From assembly GCA_027490215.1 (NCBI GenBank), contig JAIXYO010000060.1, positions 1-47,430 on the forward strand: a stretch of DNA of 47,430 nucleotides. Reading direction: 5' to 3'. The DNA is from Rubrivivax sp. (GTDB taxonomy: Bacteria; Pseudomonadota; Gammaproteobacteria; Burkholderiales; Burkholderiaceae_C). Both the position numbers and the translations under genes were made by a program. The notes below the pieces were generated by a model, which had not been told where the DNA came from, searched no databases, and worked only from the letters and a program-made list of their open reading frames with translations. Shown piece by piece: positions 1 through 7,650 of this stretch (its first letter is position 1; the number at the start of each line of letters is the position of its first letter).

Positions 1-2
1 CC

Positions 3-110
3 GTGGCGATCGTGCCGGGCATCAGCGACGGCCACATGACCGAGATCGTCGGTGGCGACCTGAAAGCCGGCATGAAGGTGATCACCGCGCAGAAGACGGC
101 GGCCAAGTGA
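3..110 (+). CDS. MacA-like efflux adaptor, C-terminal end (partial)
   Basis: Only the last 35 codons are in the window. They read as the end of a periplasmic adaptor of the HlyD/MacA type, including the stretch EIVGGDLKAGMKVI, which matches the usual end of MacA proteins (a GL.-G..VI pattern). The TGA overlaps the GTG start of the next gene (GTGA), so the two are translationally coupled. The role as the adaptor between the inner-membrane ABC transporter and an outer-membrane channel is inferred from the family and from the MacB-type genes that follow. Confidence 0.7.
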   Translation: MAIVPGISDGHMTEIVGGDLKAGMKVITAQKTAAK

Positions 111-859
111 GCGACATCGCCGTGAGCTCCCCGCTGATCGCACTGCGCGGCGTCAGCAAGCGCTATGGCAGCGGAGCCTCGGAGCTGATGGCGTTGAAGG
201 CGATCGACCTGAACATCACGGCCGGCGAGTTCGTCGCCATCATGGGCCCCAGCGGCTCAGGCAAGTCGACCGCCATGAACATCCTGGGCTGCCTCGACAC
301 ACCCACCAGCGGCGAGTACCTGTTCAGGGGCGTGCATGTCGAGCCCCTGTCGCGCGACCAGCGTGCGCGGCTGCGCCGACGCTATCTGGGTTTCGTGTTC
401 CAGGGCTTCAACCTGCTGGCGCGCACCTCGGCGCAGGAGAACGTCGAACTGCCGCTGCTGTACCGTGGCGACGGCGCTTCCGGCCGGGCCAAGGCCGCCA
501 GCCAGGCCCTGAGCGACGTGGGCCTGGCAGGCTGGGAACACCACACGCCTGCCGAACTCTCGGGCGGCCAGCAGCAGCGCGTGGCTATCGCTCGCGCCAT
601 CGTCACACAGCCGGCGGTGGTGCTGGCCGACGAGCCCACCGGCAACCTGGACACGCAGCGCAGCCACGAGATCATGGGCCTGCTGGTGGCGCTGAACCGC
701 GACCACGGCATCACCGTGCTGATGGTGACGCACGAGCCGGACATGGCCGCTTACGCACACCGCATGGTGCACTTCGTCGACGGCAGCATCGCCAAGGATG
801 TGGTCAATGCCAACCCGACGACGGTCGCCCCGGAGTTGACGGCTGTCGAGAGCACCTGA
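107..859 (+). CDS. MacB/LolD-type ABC transporter ATP-binding protein
   Basis: This 250-residue ATPase is of the MacB/LolD/FtsE type. It should energise the permease encoded next and drive export or extrusion through the adaptor encoded upstream. Motifs in order are the Walker A GPSGSGKST (47-55), Q-loop Q99, signature LSGGQQQR (151-158), Walker B VVLADEP (171-177) and the switch histidine H209. The GTG start overlaps the stop of the adaptor gene. In E. coli MacB the ATPase and permease are fused, whereas here they are two genes. The substrate (macrolide, peptide, lipopeptide or other) cannot be told from sequence. Confidence 0.93.
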   Translation: MSDIAVSSPLIALRGVSKRYGSGASELMALKAIDLNITAGEFVAIMGPSGSGKSTAMNILGCLDTPTSGEYLFRGVHVEPLSRDQRARLRRRYLGFVFQGFNLLARTSAQENVELPLLYRGDGASGRAKAASQALSDVGLAGWEHHTPAELSGGQQQRVAIARAIVTQPAVVLADEPTGNLDTQRSHEIMGLLVALNRDHGITVLMVTHEPDMAAYAHRMVHFVDGSIAKDVVNANPTTVAPELTAVEST

Positions 860-872
860 TGGGAGGCACCTG

Positions 873-2087
<1,215 letters not shown>

Positions 2088-2099
2088 CCAGGGGCCGCG

Positions 2100-2792
2100 A
2101 TGAGGCGCCACGCCGAGCGGCACCGCAGCGAGCGCATTGGCTGGCTGCGCGCGGCCGTGCTCGGCGCCAACGACGGCATCGTTTCCACCGCCAGCCTGGT
2201 GCTGGGCGTGGTGGCCGCCGGGGCCGATCACCGCACGATCCTGCTGACCAGCGTGTCGGGTCTGATCGCCGGAGCGATGTCGATGGCAGCGGGTGAGTTC
2301 GTGTCGGTGCACTCGCAAAAAGACACCGAGAGCGCCGATCTGGCGCGGGAGGCGGCGGAGCTGAAGCACGACCCTGCGAGCGAGCGAAGGGAACTGGCTG
2401 GCATTTACATCGGACGGGGGCTCGACCGCCCGCTCGCCGAGCAGGTGGCTGGCAAGCTGATGGCGCACGACGCGCTGGGTGCCCATGCGCGCGACGAGCT
2501 CAGCCTCTCGGAGTCGACAGCCGCCAACCCGATGCAGGCGGCATGGGCTTCGGCGGCCAGCTTCTCGGTGGGCGCGGTGCTGCCCATTGCCGTGGTGCTG
2601 ATCGCGCCGGCAGCTCATCTGATGCTGGCGATCACGCTCGCCTCGCTGGCATTCCTGGCGGGGCTCGGCGCCGCTTCAGCGCGCGCCGGCGGGGCCCCTG
2701 TGTGGACGGGCACCTGGCGCGTCGCGTTCTGGGGCGCTGCTGCCATGGCCGTCACGGCTGGTGCCGGTGCGCTGTTCGGCGCGGTCGCCTGA
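2100..2792 (+). CDS. VIT/CCC1-family metal ion transporter
   Basis: This 230-residue membrane protein is of the vacuolar iron transporter (VIT/CCC1) family, which carries Fe2+ or Mn2+. The N-terminal segment GANDGIVSTASLVLGV (about 22-37) is the family hallmark. It is followed by AGAMSMAAGEFVSV (57-70), a hydrophilic metal-binding loop rich in Glu and Asp (about 75-140) and three C-terminal helices. The start lies 12 bases after the permease stop, so it may share the transcript. A role in iron or manganese detoxification is inferred from the family, and the specific ion is not settled by sequence. Confidence 0.9.
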   Translation: MRRHAERHRSERIGWLRAAVLGANDGIVSTASLVLGVVAAGADHRTILLTSVSGLIAGAMSMAAGEFVSVHSQKDTESADLAREAAELKHDPASERRELAGIYIGRGLDRPLAEQVAGKLMAHDALGAHARDELSLSESTAANPMQAAWASAASFSVGAVLPIAVVLIAPAAHLMLAITLASLAFLAGLGAASARAGGAPVWTGTWRVAFWGAAAMAVTAGAGALFGAVA

Positions 2793-2842
2793 TCGCCCTC
2801 AACCCAGCCTGACGACTCACCCAGGAAAGCATCGATCCCGCG

Positions 2843-3934
2843 ATGAATCAACACACCCGCCAGTTGCACGAGCTGGGGCAAAGCCTCTGGCTCGACCAGA
2901 TCAGCCGCCCCTTGCTGCGCAGCGGCACGCTGCAGCGCTACATCAACGAGTTCTCGATCACCGGCCTGACGTCGAACCCGACGATCTTCGACCACGCCTT
3001 TGCCGGCGGCGCCTACGACGACAGCATCCGCCTGCTCCACGCCACCGGGCTGGACAGCGAGGCGCTCTTCTTCGAACTGGCGCTGCAAGACCTGACCGAA
3101 GCGGCCCGGCTGTTCCGGCCGACCTTCCATGCCACGGCCGGCCTTGATGGCTGGGTGTCTCTGGAGGTGTCGCCGCTCCTGGCCGACCATGCGGCGCGCA
3201 CCGTGCAAGCCGCATCCCGGTTGCATGAGCGCGCCGGCTTGCCCAATCTGTTCGTCAAGATCCCCGGCACGACACAGGGCGTGCTGGCGGTCGAAGAGGC
3301 CATCTTCGGTGGCGTGCCGGTCAATGTGACCCTGCTGTTTTCACCTGAGCACTACCTGGCAGCCGCCGAGGCTTACCTGCGCGCTCTGGAGCGGCGGGCG
3401 GCGGCGGGCCTGAACCTGCGCGTGGCTTCGGTCGCATCGCTGTTCGTCAGCCGGTGGGACAGGGCAGTGAAGGAGGACATCGCGCCGGCATTCGACAACC
3501 GCCTGGGCATCGCCATGGCCATGCGAGCCTACCGCGCACACCGAGAACTGCTCGCCTCCGCGCGCTGGCAGCGACTCGCCAAGGCTGGCGCCCGGCCGCA
3601 ACGCCTGCTGTGGGCCAGCACCAGCAGCAAGGATCCGGCCGCGCCCGACACCCTTTACGTGCAGGCTCTGGCCGCGCCCGACACCATCAACACCCTGCCC
3701 GAGAAAACGCTGCTGGCCTATGCCGAACACGGCCGCCTCGGTGCCGTGCTGCCGGCCGATGGCGGCTACGCCGATGCCGTGCTGGAAGAATTCCGCCGAG
3801 AGGGCGTCGATGACGCGGCGCTGGCCGAACGGCTGCAGCGAGAAGGCGTCGAGGCCTTCGCCACCTCATGGCACGCGATGCTGTCGCGCATCCGCGAGAA
3901 GTGCCCGACGCAGACCGTGCCTCACAGCACTTGA
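2843..3934 (+). CDS. tal: Transaldolase
   Basis: Transaldolase of 363 residues, close to the length of the longer bacterial type (as in actinobacteria and cyanobacteria) rather than the roughly 317-residue E. coli TalB. It moves a dihydroxyacetone unit between sugar phosphates in the non-oxidative pentose-phosphate pathway. Seen are the N-terminal [14 protein letters not shown] (39-52) and the Schiff-base lysine in NLFVKIPGT (K139). It probably belongs functionally with the phosphoketolase, aldolase and phosphoglucomutase genes further on, from which it is now separated by the integron scar. Its last 13 bases overlap the 3' end of the intI remnant on the other strand. Confidence 0.95.
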   Translation: MNQHTRQLHELGQSLWLDQISRPLLRSGTLQRYINEFSITGLTSNPTIFDHAFAGGAYDDSIRLLHATGLDSEALFFELALQDLTEAARLFRPTFHATAGLDGWVSLEVSPLLADHAARTVQAASRLHERAGLPNLFVKIPGTTQGVLAVEEAIFGGVPVNVTLLFSPEHYLAAAEAYLRALERRAAAGLNLRVASVASLFVSRWDRAVKEDIAPAFDNRLGIAMAMRAYRAHRELLASARWQRLAKAGARPQRLLWASTSSKDPAAPDTLYVQALAAPDTINTLPEKTLLAYAEHGRLGAVLPADGGYADAVLEEFRREGVDDAALAERLQREGVEAFATSWHAMLSRIREKCPTQTVPHST

Positions 3935-4268
3935 CGGCGTACCCGTGGCCGCTCGATCTGCTGGACCCACGGCAGGCTGATCTCCAGCACCTTGGTGTAC
4001 AGGAACAGCAAGGCCGACAAGGCCTGCTTGTGCGTCGCGCTGGCCACCTGTCGCTCGTCCGCCAGCAGTACACATAGATGTCTTCAGTGCTGCGGCTGTA
4101 GTGCAGGTATCGAATGCGCTCGCGCAGTTGATCCAGCAGTCGCACGGCACTAAGCGGCGGCAACCGCCCAACGGGAGTTGGCCGAAGCGCGCCTCGATGC
4201 TGGTTCAGGTCCCTGGCCGTGTGCGACCTGACTGGCCTTGCTGGGTGAAGCGAAAACCACCGTTGCAC
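3922..4268 (-). pseudogene. intI: Integron integrase IntI remnant (N-terminal part, internally deleted)
   Basis: Read on the minus strand, the frame gives [20 protein letters not shown] (plus-strand 4104-4163) and then [12 protein letters not shown]. This closely resembles the start of class 1 type integrases ([14 protein letters not shown] is shared with IntI1). After about 4065 the homology continues in another frame as [20 protein letters not shown] and on to [11 protein letters not shown], stopping at a TGA at 3922-3924. Compared with IntI1, about 29 residues are missing at the frame change. The whole catalytic C-terminal domain (Arg-His-Arg-Tyr) is absent. The open frame extends to a GTG at 4268, but recognisable homology ends near 4163. 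The product cannot be an active recombinase. Confidence 0.88.
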
Positions 4269-4328
4269 CGGCGTCAGGTGGCTGGCAGACTGATGCCAAC
4301 GGGTGCCGGTTTCGACATGAATTTAATG

Positions 4329-4343
4329 CTGTATAAAAAACAG
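4329..4343. promoter_or_regulatory. LexA-box-like site in the intI promoter region
   Basis: CTGTATAAAAAACAG lies between the intI remnant and the cassette array. The SOS operator consensus is CTGT-N8-ACAG (16 bases). This copy has 7 bases between the half sites, one fewer. The flank TCAA after CAG resembles the LexA site known at the intI1/attI1 junction. Integron integrase genes are known to be LexA-controlled. I infer a decayed SOS operator, perhaps with one A lost from the run. Confidence 0.6.
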
Positions 4344-4440
4344 TCAAGCGTCGAAATTACATTGCCGATCAACAGCTTGGCGTTCGCAGCTTGGGCTTGG
4401 TTGAGCGGCAGCCCGCCGAGTTAAGCAGCAGTGCTTGCTG

Positions 4441-4459
4441 CATCAACTAGTAGTTAGGC
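4441..4459 (+). other. attI-like core site / first cassette boundary
   Basis: GTTAGGC (4453-4459) matches the core GTTRRRY where cassettes are joined. It is preceded, after a 5-base spacer, by CATCAAC (4441-4447), an inverted partner. A second GTTRRRY match (GTTAAGC, 4420-4426) and a small hairpin (4425-4441) lie just upstream. It sits between the intI remnant and the first cassette gene, as expected for attI. The exact extent of attI cannot be fixed. Confidence 0.6.
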
Positions 4460-4484
4460 GTCAAAGCAGATTTGAGGTATTTCA

Positions 4485-4925
4485 GTGACAGCGGCTCAAG
4501 AAATAATTTCCCGAGTGTCAAAAGGTTACTTGGCCGATACCGGTACAGCCAAAGGCAGGGGGGTTTTTGCGGCTTCCGATATTAAGGCAGGGGAAGTGGT
4601 GGAAATATGCCCTGTGCTGAAGATTGATATTTCCCAGAGCAAGTTGCCAGCGGAACTGAGCTTGGTGGTTTTTCATTGGGATGCTCTGGCTGGAACGACT
4701 GGGATTCGCGCTGTTGCACTTGGATATGGGGGGTTGTACAACCATGGAAATCCTGCAAATTGCAAATATTATCCTTCGGCGTGTGGTAGTTACTTAATAA
4801 TTTCCGCCGTTAAAGAAATTCCTGAAAACCAAGAGATAACAATAAACTACAACGATACTCGCGGGGCGCCCGAGTCATCCCAAGACAACTGGTTCGAAAA
4901 CGTTGGTGTGAAGGTACTTGGCTGA
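4485..4925 (+). CDS. SET-domain protein (cassette 1)
   Basis: This 146-residue protein is a minimal SET domain, the fold of protein-lysine methyltransferases that use S-adenosylmethionine. Visible are GRGVFA (24-29), YNHGNPANC (85-93, the NH..N cofactor motif) and EITINYND (117-124). The GTG start has TGAGG 9 bases upstream. Its base composition is clearly richer in A and T than any neighbour, and codons such as aaa, ata and att are frequent. This fits recent transfer as an integron cassette. The target is unknown: small bacterial SET proteins may act on chromatin-like or ribosomal proteins, or lack activity. Confidence 0.85.
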   Translation: MTAAQEIISRVSKGYLADTGTAKGRGVFAASDIKAGEVVEICPVLKIDISQSKLPAELSLVVFHWDALAGTTGIRAVALGYGGLYNHGNPANCKYYPSACGSYLIISAVKEIPENQEITINYNDTRGAPESSQDNWFENVGVKVLG

Positions 4926-4940
4926 AGTGGGTTAGTTGAC

Positions 4941-5024
4941 GCCGAACAAGTCATTCAACCGGAGCCGCCTCGGCATGCAGCCCATCGGACTGCATACGGC
5001 GTCCGCTGAATTCCAACGTGAGGC
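4941..5024 (+). other. attC site 1 (59-base element)
   Basis: The site starts with GCCGAAC (R''-like) and ends with GTGAGGC (a variant of GTTRRRY). Between them, the pair CATGCAG/CTGCAT (about 4974-4995) and GC-rich arms can form the folded bottom strand expected of attC. It follows the SET cassette gene by 15 bases. The R' core has G in place of the second T, so recombination competence is uncertain. Confidence 0.7.
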
Positions 5025-5090
5025 CGCGCGAGGCACCGCCCAGGCGAGTCCCAGCGTCTAAAGCAGCCCAGGGCCCAGCCTTCGGCACCA

Positions 5091-5110
5091 TCCGAGAACC
5101 ACATCTCGGA
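5091..5110 (+). promoter_or_regulatory. Hairpin overlapping the SMR gene ribosome-binding site
   Basis: TCCGAGA and TCTCGGA form a perfect 7-bp stem around the loop ACCACA. The 3' arm contains part of the likely ribosome-binding site GGAG (5108-5111), 7 bases before the ATG. Such a fold could limit translation. The loop lacks the ACGR motif of guanidine-II riboswitches, so I do not call a riboswitch. Confidence 0.5.
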
Positions 5111-5118
5111 GCAGACTC

Positions 5119-5442
5119 ATGGCTTGGTTCTTGTTGCTCATCGCCGGGCTCTTCGAGGTTGGCTGGGCCATTGGCCTCAAGTACACGGAAGGCTTCACCA
5201 AACCACTTGCGAGCGTGCTCACGCTCAGCGCCATGGCTGCGAGCGTTGTGCTCCTGGGCATTGCTATGAAGTCGCTTCCGGTCGGCACTGCATACGCCGT
5301 CTGGGTGGGTGTGGGCGCGGTGGGTACTGCCATCTTGGGAATCATCCTGTTCGGTGAGGCAGCGAACCCGGGGCGTATCGCCAGTCTGGGTCTCATCGTC
5401 GCAGGCATCGTTGGCCTGAAGCTGGCCACCGCCAACTCGTGA
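5119..5442 (+). CDS. gdx: Gdx/SugE-type small multidrug resistance exporter (cassette 2)
   Basis: This 107-residue protein has four transmembrane helices and belongs to the SMR family. It exchanges cations for protons as an antiparallel dimer. The essential glutamate is E13 in [13 protein letters not shown], and [13 protein letters not shown] with GVGAVGTAI is typical of the SugE/Gdx branch that exports guanidinium rather than of EmrE. SMR genes such as qacE and sugE are well known in integron cassettes. It is the only gene between attC1 and attC2. Quaternary ammonium export is the other possible role. Confidence 0.92.
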   Translation: MAWFLLLIAGLFEVGWAIGLKYTEGFTKPLASVLTLSAMAASVVLLGIAMKSLPVGTAYAVWVGVGAVGTAILGIILFGEAANPGRIASLGLIVAGIVGLKLATANS

Positions 5443-5470
5443 GGCCAAGCCCAGGCGCGGCAGCAGCACT

Positions 5471-5551
5471 GCATAACCCCTCGCTCAAGTTGAGACCCAT
5501 AGGCGGGCCTGGCGTCCTGCCGTCGTCGCCCGCTGAGCTCGAACGTTCGGC
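5471..5551 (+). other. attC site 2 (59-base element)
   Basis: This 81-base site runs from GCATAAC to GTTCGGC. The arms GGCGGGC and GCCCGCT and the motif GCTCAA near the left end fit the usual L and R boxes of betaproteobacterial and xanthomonad cassettes. Translated, it yields the low-complexity peptide NPSLKLRP, commonly seen when attC is misread as protein. Confidence 0.75.
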
Positions 5552-5576
5552 CTCTCAAGACGACCGAGCTGTATCG

Positions 5577-5846
5577 GTGCGAGTCGTCTTCGGCGAAGTC
5601 AAGCGCAGACCAGCACAGTTCCGTTTCGAGGCGTCGCGGAGTTCACAAGAGGCAGTCTGCACGACGCCGGTCCATGTCGAACCCGAGTCTCTTGACCACG
5701 ACCCTTCAAAAGAAGGGGTTGGCGAGCTCCCGGGATTTCGTCGCTCCAAGACCTGTAGCGCGTTCGCTCTCGTCGATGGGGAGTGCGATTCGATTCACTT
5801 TTACTGGAACCACAAAGCGCGGAGGCTTCAATGGTGGCGGCGGTGA
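5577..5846 (+). CDS. Hypothetical cassette protein (cassette 3)
   Basis: Unrecognised 89-residue protein, the only good ORF between attC2 and attC3. The frame has strong G/C preference in third positions and a varied, acidic-aromatic composition (CDSIHFYWNH near the end), unlike a chance ORF. GTG at 5577 is chosen because the longer open frame upstream is made of attC2 sequence. No clear ribosome-binding site is visible. An overlapping frame at 5674-5856, which would stop inside attC3, is the alternative. No domain or membrane segment is seen, so no function is given. Confidence 0.5.
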   Translation: MRVVFGEVKRRPAQFRFEASRSSQEAVCTTPVHVEPESLDHDPSKEGVGELPGFRRSKTCSAFALVDGECDSIHFYWNHKARRLQWWRR

Positions 5847-5850
5847 GAGT

Positions 5851-5927
5851 GCCTGACCAGTCGTTCGACACGGCCGCGCAGGCGATCCAGTGCGCTTCCT
5901 GGTCGCCAGTCAACGCCGACGTTCGGC
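5851..5927 (+). other. attC site 3 (59-base element)
   Basis: This 77-base site runs from GCCTGAC to GTTCGGC. The central hairpin GGCGA-T-CCAG / CTGG-TCGCC (5881-5905) encloses a short loop, and the unpaired T resembles the extrahelical bases of attC. The R'' box holds the alternative stop codon TGA of the overlapping frame in cassette 3. Confidence 0.7.
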
Positions 5928-5958
5928 CCCGTAGGCGAAGGCCTCCTCGTTGGATCGG

Positions 5959-5987
5959 TTGACAACACAGGCAAGTGTTGTCACTAT
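5959..5987 (+). promoter_or_regulatory. Toxin-antitoxin cassette promoter with palindromic operator
   Basis: A perfect -35 TTGACA (5959-5964) is followed after 17 bases by CACTAT (5982-5987), a three-of-six -10 box. A perfect 9-bp inverted repeat, TGACAACAC (5960-5968) and GTGTTGTCA (5975-5983), overlaps the -35 and reaches the -10. A regulator bound there would block RNA polymerase, which fits autoregulation by the antitoxin. Transcription would begin near 5994-5995, at the toxin ATG, so the mRNA may be leaderless. Confidence 0.7.
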
Positions 5988-5994
5988 GTCCATC

Positions 5995-6291
5995 ATGAAG
6001 GCTTTCGAGCTCGTACGCACTCGGGTCATCTACTCCGACGTCGCGTTCGCCGAGTTGGTGCTTTGGCGGCTTCCGGCTCCGCTGGCGGGCTCGGTCCATA
6101 GCTTCAAGTACCGTCTTGCTTACGTAGTCCGTGGCATCTGCGTCCTTCGGTACGACAACGAGGCCGGCAAGGGCGATCATCGGCACTACGGTGGCGAGGA
6201 GTCGGTATACGCCTTTGCCGGCCCCGACAAGTTGATCGCAGCGTTTCAATCCGACATCGCGAGGTGGAACCGTGAGAACAGTGACTCTTGA
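5995..6291 (+). CDS. tumE: TumE/DUF6516-family toxin (cassette 4)
   Basis: A 98-residue protein of the TumE (DUF6516) toxin family. It starts MKAFELVRTRVIYSDVAFAE and has the family-like strand pattern FKYRLAYV and RYDNEAGKGDHRHYGG (52-67), followed by Y72, F74 and a C-terminal helix DIARWN. Members are predicted toxins, probably RNases, paired with an HTH antitoxin. ATG 5995 is preferred because ATG 5986 lies inside the -10 box. The end overlaps the next start by 20 bases, so the two are coupled. Such modules can stabilise cassette arrays. Function is by family only. Confidence 0.75.
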   Translation: MKAFELVRTRVIYSDVAFAELVLWRLPAPLAGSVHSFKYRLAYVVRGICVLRYDNEAGKGDHRHYGGEESVYAFAGPDKLIAAFQSDIARWNRENSDS

Positions 6292-6619
6292 CATCCGAGA
6301 ACCGGCGGACGCGATGGCGGACTTCGCGGCCACCTGGAAGAGTGGCAAAGCGCAGAAATCGGCGCGGATCAGCTTTGCGAGTCCTGAACTCCTTTGGCAG
6401 GTGCTGACTGCGAAACGCTGGGAACTTCTCAAAGCCCTCTGCGGTGCTGGACCGGTTTCCATTCGGGAGGCAGCACGACGGGTTCACCGTGACGTGAAAG
6501 CTGTACACGGCGACGTGACGGCACTACTCGCAGCAGGAGTACTGAGCAAAGCAGAAGGCGGAGGCGTCGAGTTTCCGTTCGAGGCCGTGAAGGTCGAGTT
6601 CTTGTTGCACGCAGCTTAG
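6272..6619 (+). CDS. HVO_A0114-type winged-helix antitoxin (cassette 4)
   Basis: A 115-residue DNA-binding protein, the expected antitoxin partner of the TumE-like toxin. Residues about 45-100 form a MarR/ArsR-like winged helix. The recognition part is SIREAARRVHRDVKAVHGDV (63-82) and the wing is near GVLSKAEGGGVEF. The N-terminus (1-40) is the likely toxin-binding part. The GTG start has GAGG 8 bases upstream and lies inside the toxin gene. Toxin-first order is unusual for classic type II pairs but common in this family. It is the best candidate to bind the palindrome upstream of the toxin gene. Confidence 0.78.
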   Translation: MRTVTLDIREPADAMADFAATWKSGKAQKSARISFASPELLWQVLTAKRWELLKALCGAGPVSIREAARRVHRDVKAVHGDVTALLAAGVLSKAEGGGVEFPFEAVKVEFLLHAA

Positions 6620-6678
6620 GGTCGGTCGCGCGATGGGGCCGAACCGGTCGTTCGAGCCGCTCAACTCCAACGTTAGGC
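6610..6678 (+). other. attC site 4 (59-base element, left end unclear)
   Basis: The right arm GAGCCGCTCAACTCCAAC followed by GTTAGGC (6672-6678) is a textbook attC right end. The left core is degenerate: GCAGCTTAG holds the antitoxin stop codon, and no clean RYYYAAC is seen. The GC-rich middle can partly fold. The 5' limit is approximate. Confidence 0.7.
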
Positions 6679-6703
6679 GGCGCCAAACGCCTTGCCATCC
6701 CTC

Positions 6704-7186
6704 ATGTCCATGAATGCACGCAAGACCATCCTGCTCGTAGCGACCCACCTTGCGGTGGCTGTCGGAGGCTTCGCGGCTGGCATATATGCCCTGCCCATAC
6801 TGATCGCGCCTGCACCGCCCACAGACCTGGAACTCCAGGCTGCGAAAGCGAATGTCCAGTTCACTGGCCAGTTCAGGCGCGAGTTGAAGGACAGCGACTC
6901 GCTTCATTGGGGCGAAGGGGTGATTTCGGTTGCACCGAACGCCATCTCGCTGGCCGGAAGGCTCGCCCCAGGTCCGGACTACAAGCTCTATCTGTCGCCC
7001 GAGTTCGTAGAAACTGAAGCAGACTTCAATCGCCTCAAGAATCAAATGGCCCGAGTCGGTGACGTCAAGACCTTCGAGAACTTCGTTGTTGCGGTGCCGC
7101 CCGGCATCGACACCACCAAGTACACAGCGGTTGTGGTTTGGTGCGAAACGTTTGGTCAGTTCATCACCGCGGCAAAGTACAGGTAG
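6704..7186 (+). CDS. Membrane-anchored DM13-domain protein (cassette 5)
   Basis: A 160-residue protein with one N-terminal membrane segment (about 8-36) and an extracytoplasmic domain from about 50 that reads as DM13. Typical features are a GQF start, alternating strands (NAISLAGRLAPGPDYKLYL) and an ending TAVVVWCETFGQFITAAKY with a single conserved Cys (C147). DM13 is a small beta domain, possibly redox-related, found in secreted proteins. ATG 6704 is chosen, and MNARK at 6710 is also possible. The stop is only 8 bases before the next start, so this cassette seems to carry two genes. Confidence 0.75.
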   Translation: MSMNARKTILLVATHLAVAVGGFAAGIYALPILIAPAPPTDLELQAAKANVQFTGQFRRELKDSDSLHWGEGVISVAPNAISLAGRLAPGPDYKLYLSPEFVETEADFNRLKNQMARVGDVKTFENFVVAVPPGIDTTKYTAVVVWCETFGQFITAAKYR

Positions 7187-7194
7187 TACCGCAA

Positions 7195-7608
7195 GTGCCG
7201 CGTCATCCTTCGCTCCTCTACGAGGGCGGCTGCCTCTGCGGTGCCGTGAGGTTCCGAGTCACCGGTGAGCCAGGGAAGCCCCATACGTGCTCTTGCGCAA
7301 GCTGCCGCAGACACTCTGGCTCGCTGACTCTCACCTGGGTGGAGTTCCCAGCCGAGAACGTTGAATGGGTCGGTCCAGGCGGAAAGCCTTCAACGTGGCG
7401 CTCTTCGTCCTACTCGAGCAGGGCCTTTTGCGGGACTTGCGGCACCACGATCGGCGCAGTTGACGACGAACCAACCGTAGCACTCGCCACCGGTGCTTTC
7501 GACAAGCCACACCTGAAGGAACTTGCCCCGACATACCACTCGTACGTCTCGCGACGGCCACGATGGTGGCATGTTCACTCGGACCACGAGCCTTCGAGCA
7601 AAGAATGA
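7195..7608 (+). CDS. GFA-family zinc protein (cassette 5)
   Basis: A 137-residue protein of the GFA (glutathione-dependent formaldehyde-activating enzyme-like / CENP-V) family. Seven cysteines lie in the expected pattern: GGCLCGAVRF (C13, C15), CSCASC (C32, C34, C37) and FCGTCG (C79, C82). They bind zinc. The GTG start at 7195 places GGCLCG at the usual distance, and AGGT lies 10 bases upstream. Despite the family name, few members have a proven reaction, so activity on formaldehyde-glutathione adducts is not claimed. No attC follows, and the array appears cut off here. Confidence 0.82.
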   Translation: MPRHPSLLYEGGCLCGAVRFRVTGEPGKPHTCSCASCRRHSGSLTLTWVEFPAENVEWVGPGGKPSTWRSSSYSSRAFCGTCGTTIGAVDDEPTVALATGAFDKPHLKELAPTYHSYVSRRPRWWHVHSDHEPSSKE

Positions 7609-7650
7609 GTTGCACTGCCTGCAGGCACTTGCCGCCACTCAGGCGTCGCT

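Noticed and set aside
5045-5118. Guanidine riboswitch before the SMR gene
   Set aside because: Only one hairpin is near the start codon and its loop lacks ACGR; no ykkC-like structure was found.
5439-5576. Upstream extension of the cassette 3 ORF
   Set aside because: The peptide is the translation of attC2, so the gene start was moved to 5577.
5950-5994. Earlier toxin starts (TTG 5950, ATG 5986)
   Set aside because: They fall upstream of or inside the -10 box of the only visible promoter, and the family start fits ATG 5995.
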